A stretch of 6,706 nt of DNA, from contig SLAD01000047.1 of NCBI GenBank assembly GCA_007126995.1, forward strand, positions 1 to 6,706, in the 5' to 3' direction. The notes under the pieces are model-generated. The model saw only the letters and a list, made by a program, of their open reading frames with translations. It searched no databases and was not told the DNA's origin. A program made the position numbers and the translations under genes. This document shows, one piece after another, positions 5,286 to 6,706 of this stretch. This DNA is from Kiritimatiellia bacterium (lineage in GTDB: Bacteria; Verrucomicrobiota; Kiritimatiellia; SLAD01). Position 1 is the first letter of the stretch, and every line of letters begins with the position of its first letter.

Positions 5286-6706
5286 TCGATGAAACTGCGC
5301 CGGGATACTGAAGGGCCTGATCCAAGGCCGCCAGAGCTTGGTCCGTCTCTTCCGCCCCCAAGGCCGAACCTAGCGGGGGCGGGCAACATTCGGCGAAAAG
5401 CACTTCGTCGGTCTTGAGGGCAAAGGGCAGTTGAACCCGTCCATCGCGCGCCGGTAACCGATGGACATGGTGGCGCGGCTGCGCCGCAGCGGCGAGCGCT
5501 TCGCGCTCGATCCGCGTGAGGCTGACGGGGCCACCCAGCGATTGCCAGATTTCGTAGAGGCTGCCGGCTCCTGCGGAGAGCATGGCGGTGAGCACCGTGA
5601 CGTGACCCTCATGGATGACATGCTCCGGCACGGGCAGGTCCAGCGTGTCGCGCCACTCGACCCGCGGGGTAAGGGGCATTTGGAAGTTCCAGAGCAGGGC
5701 CCGGGTAGTCACGGTCTCGTCGGTCACCAGTCCGCCAGCCGTGCCAGGACAGCTTTCCGGTACCAGCGGCAGGCGCGGGCCGCCCATGCGGGCAAGGTAT
5801 TTGAAGGCATGAAAAGCGGGCTTGGGCAGTCCATCGATGGTCATCATACCGTAGTATTGGTTGCGGGGGCCGAAGGGTTCGCTGGTGACGGCGGCCTCGC
5901 CCATGGAATCATTCAGGGTCCAGTAGCCAAGGGCGTCCACATACGGGTCGGTGCCGACGGCGTAGTGGAGGGCGGCGGCTCCGCTGAAGAGCCGACTGCA
6001 ATCGCTGGTGCCGACCCATTTGGCTTTGCCCTCTTCGCTGCAATGCTGGGTGTTCCATTCGGTAACGATGTTGGGCAGGTCGGCGAAACCATCAGCGTCA
6101 AGGTCGGCGCGGCAGGTGCGAAAATCGTCAATGAATGCTTGGCCGGGCGCGTGGGGCGAACCCTCCCGTCGTGGCCAAACCCCGTACTCGCCCATGGGGT
6201 AGCTGTGCGTGGAGATGAAGTCCATAGGGACGGCGTGCTCGCGGCACCAACGGGCGAACGGCAGGGCCATGGCCGTGCCCGCGCTGGCGGGGCCGCCGAC
6301 CTGGAGGTCGGGGTGCACGCGCTTGATGCCGCGCACCGAGGCGGCGTAAAGCTGGAAATATTCCTCTTCCGTGCCGGTCCAGAACTGGCCATTGAGGTTG
6401 GGTTCGTTCCACACTTCGAACAGCCAGGTCTTCACGGTCGGCAGGCCGTGCCGTTCCACAAAGTGCGCGGCCGCAGCGAAGCAGAGATCCTCCCAGGCCT
6501 GCCAGGATTTGGGAGGGGTAACGTTCATGGCGTAGTCGAAAAAGGTCGTATCGCCCGAGGCGATTGCGGTGGGCATGGGATTGAGCTCCACAATGGGGGC
6601 GAAGTCCAGTTCGACCAGCAGGTCATAGATTTGGTCCAGCAGCGCCCAGCGATAGCGTACGGTTCCATCCGGGTTGGCGGCCACCACGCCCAGCTCATCA
6701 TGGAAG
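5278..6706 (-). CDS. Glycoside hydrolase family 39 enzyme (beta-xylosidase/alpha-L-iduronidase family), N-terminus beyond window
   Basis: The frame is open from the right edge (first residues F-H-D-E-L-G) to TGA at 5278-5280, giving 475 complete codons. An internal GTG at 6685-6687 is not the real start, because GH39 similarity continues upstream of it and the first tens of residues lie outside. GH39 enzymes are retaining glycosidases with a TIM barrel. Visible marks are P-I-V-E-L-N-P-M-P, N-V-T-P-P-K, and W-N-E-P-N with the acid/base Glu (6403-6405). V-G-G-P-A-S, D-F-I-S-T-H-S-Y-P and T-E-W-N with the nucleophile Glu (6058-6060) follow, then Y-W-T and L-P-K-P-A-F-H-A-F-K. The C-terminal beta domain runs to V-L-F-A-E-C, where characterised GH39 xylosidases nearly end. 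A 30-residue tail with little family resemblance follows. The specific activity, whether xyloside, iduronide or another, cannot be read by eye. The neighbouring lyase suggests work on uronate-containing glycans. Confidence 0.93.
   Translation of the reverse strand, partial: FHDELGVVAANPDGTVRYRWALLDQIYDLLVELDFAPIVELNPMPTAIASGDTTFFDYAMNVTPPKSWQAWEDLCFAAAAHFVERHGLPTVKTWLFEVWNEPNLNGQFWTGTEEEYFQLYAASVRGIKRVHPDLQVGGPASAGTAMALPFARWCREHAVPMDFISTHSYPMGEYGVWPRREGSPHAPGQAFIDDFRTCRADLDADGFADLPNIVTEWNTQHCSEEGKAKWVGTSDCSRLFSGAAALHYAVGTDPYVDALGYWTLNDSMGEAAVTSEPFGPRNQYYGMMTIDGLPKPAFHAFKYLARMGGPRLPLVPESCPGTAGGLVTDETVTTRALLWNFQMPLTPRVEWRDTLDLPVPEHVIHEGHVTVLTAMLSAGAGSLYEIWQSLGGPVSLTRIEREALAAAAQPRHHVHRLPARDGRVQLPFALKTDEVLFAECCPPPLGSALGAEETDQALAALDQALQYPGAVSSND

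Noticed and set aside
1..6706. Defence system, mobile element, CRISPR array or RNA gene
   Set aside because: Read on both strands, I saw no regularly spaced repeats, transposase or integrase motifs, tRNA-like cloverleaf or rRNA segments. Almost all of the window is explained by the three minus-strand coding units.

Overview
The window carries three gene units, all on the minus strand, and reads from right to left. It looks like part of a polysaccharide-degradation locus. The DNA is GC-rich. The genes encode a GH39-type glycosidase and a very large exported heparinase II/III-like lyase that carries DUF4962-like, Calx-beta, nidogen-like and fibronectin type III modules. This style is common in free-living polysaccharide degraders of the Planctomycetes-Verrucomicrobia-Kiritimatiellota group, and a member of that group is my best guess. 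It is an inference from protein style; the window has no rRNA or other phylogenetic marker.

Layout. Bases 6706-5278 encode a GH39 family glycoside hydrolase. Its N-terminus lies beyond the right edge, both catalytic glutamates are visible, and its C-terminal beta domain looks complete. Bases 5285-4971 overlap its end by 8 bp and encode a 104-residue piece matching only the extreme C-terminus of cobalamin-independent methionine synthase (MetE family). This is probably the remnant of a truncated gene. Bases 4970-4821 form a 150-bp intergenic spacer with a strong imperfect inverted repeat (4912-4946) and a good ribosome binding site. From 4820 to base 1, and running off the left edge, one uninterrupted reading frame of 1606 complete codons encodes the lyase. 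Its order is signal peptide, DUF4962-like beta domain, alpha/alpha toroid, heparinase II/III beta-sandwich, Calx-beta, nidogen-like domain, BACON-like Ig domain, then at least three FN3 domains. No other stretch longer than 300 bases lacks a gene.

How they may work together. The lyase would cut a uronic-acid-containing polysaccharide by beta-elimination outside the cytoplasm. A GH39 enzyme (the family includes beta-xylosidases and alpha-L-iduronidases) would remove sugars from the products. The substrate cannot be read from this window. The MetE piece has no obvious role in this pathway and points to rearrangement behind the GH39 gene.

I found no evidence for a defence system, mobile element, CRISPR array or RNA gene. 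The main points of interest are the lyase architecture, the MetE remnant and the intergenic dyad.
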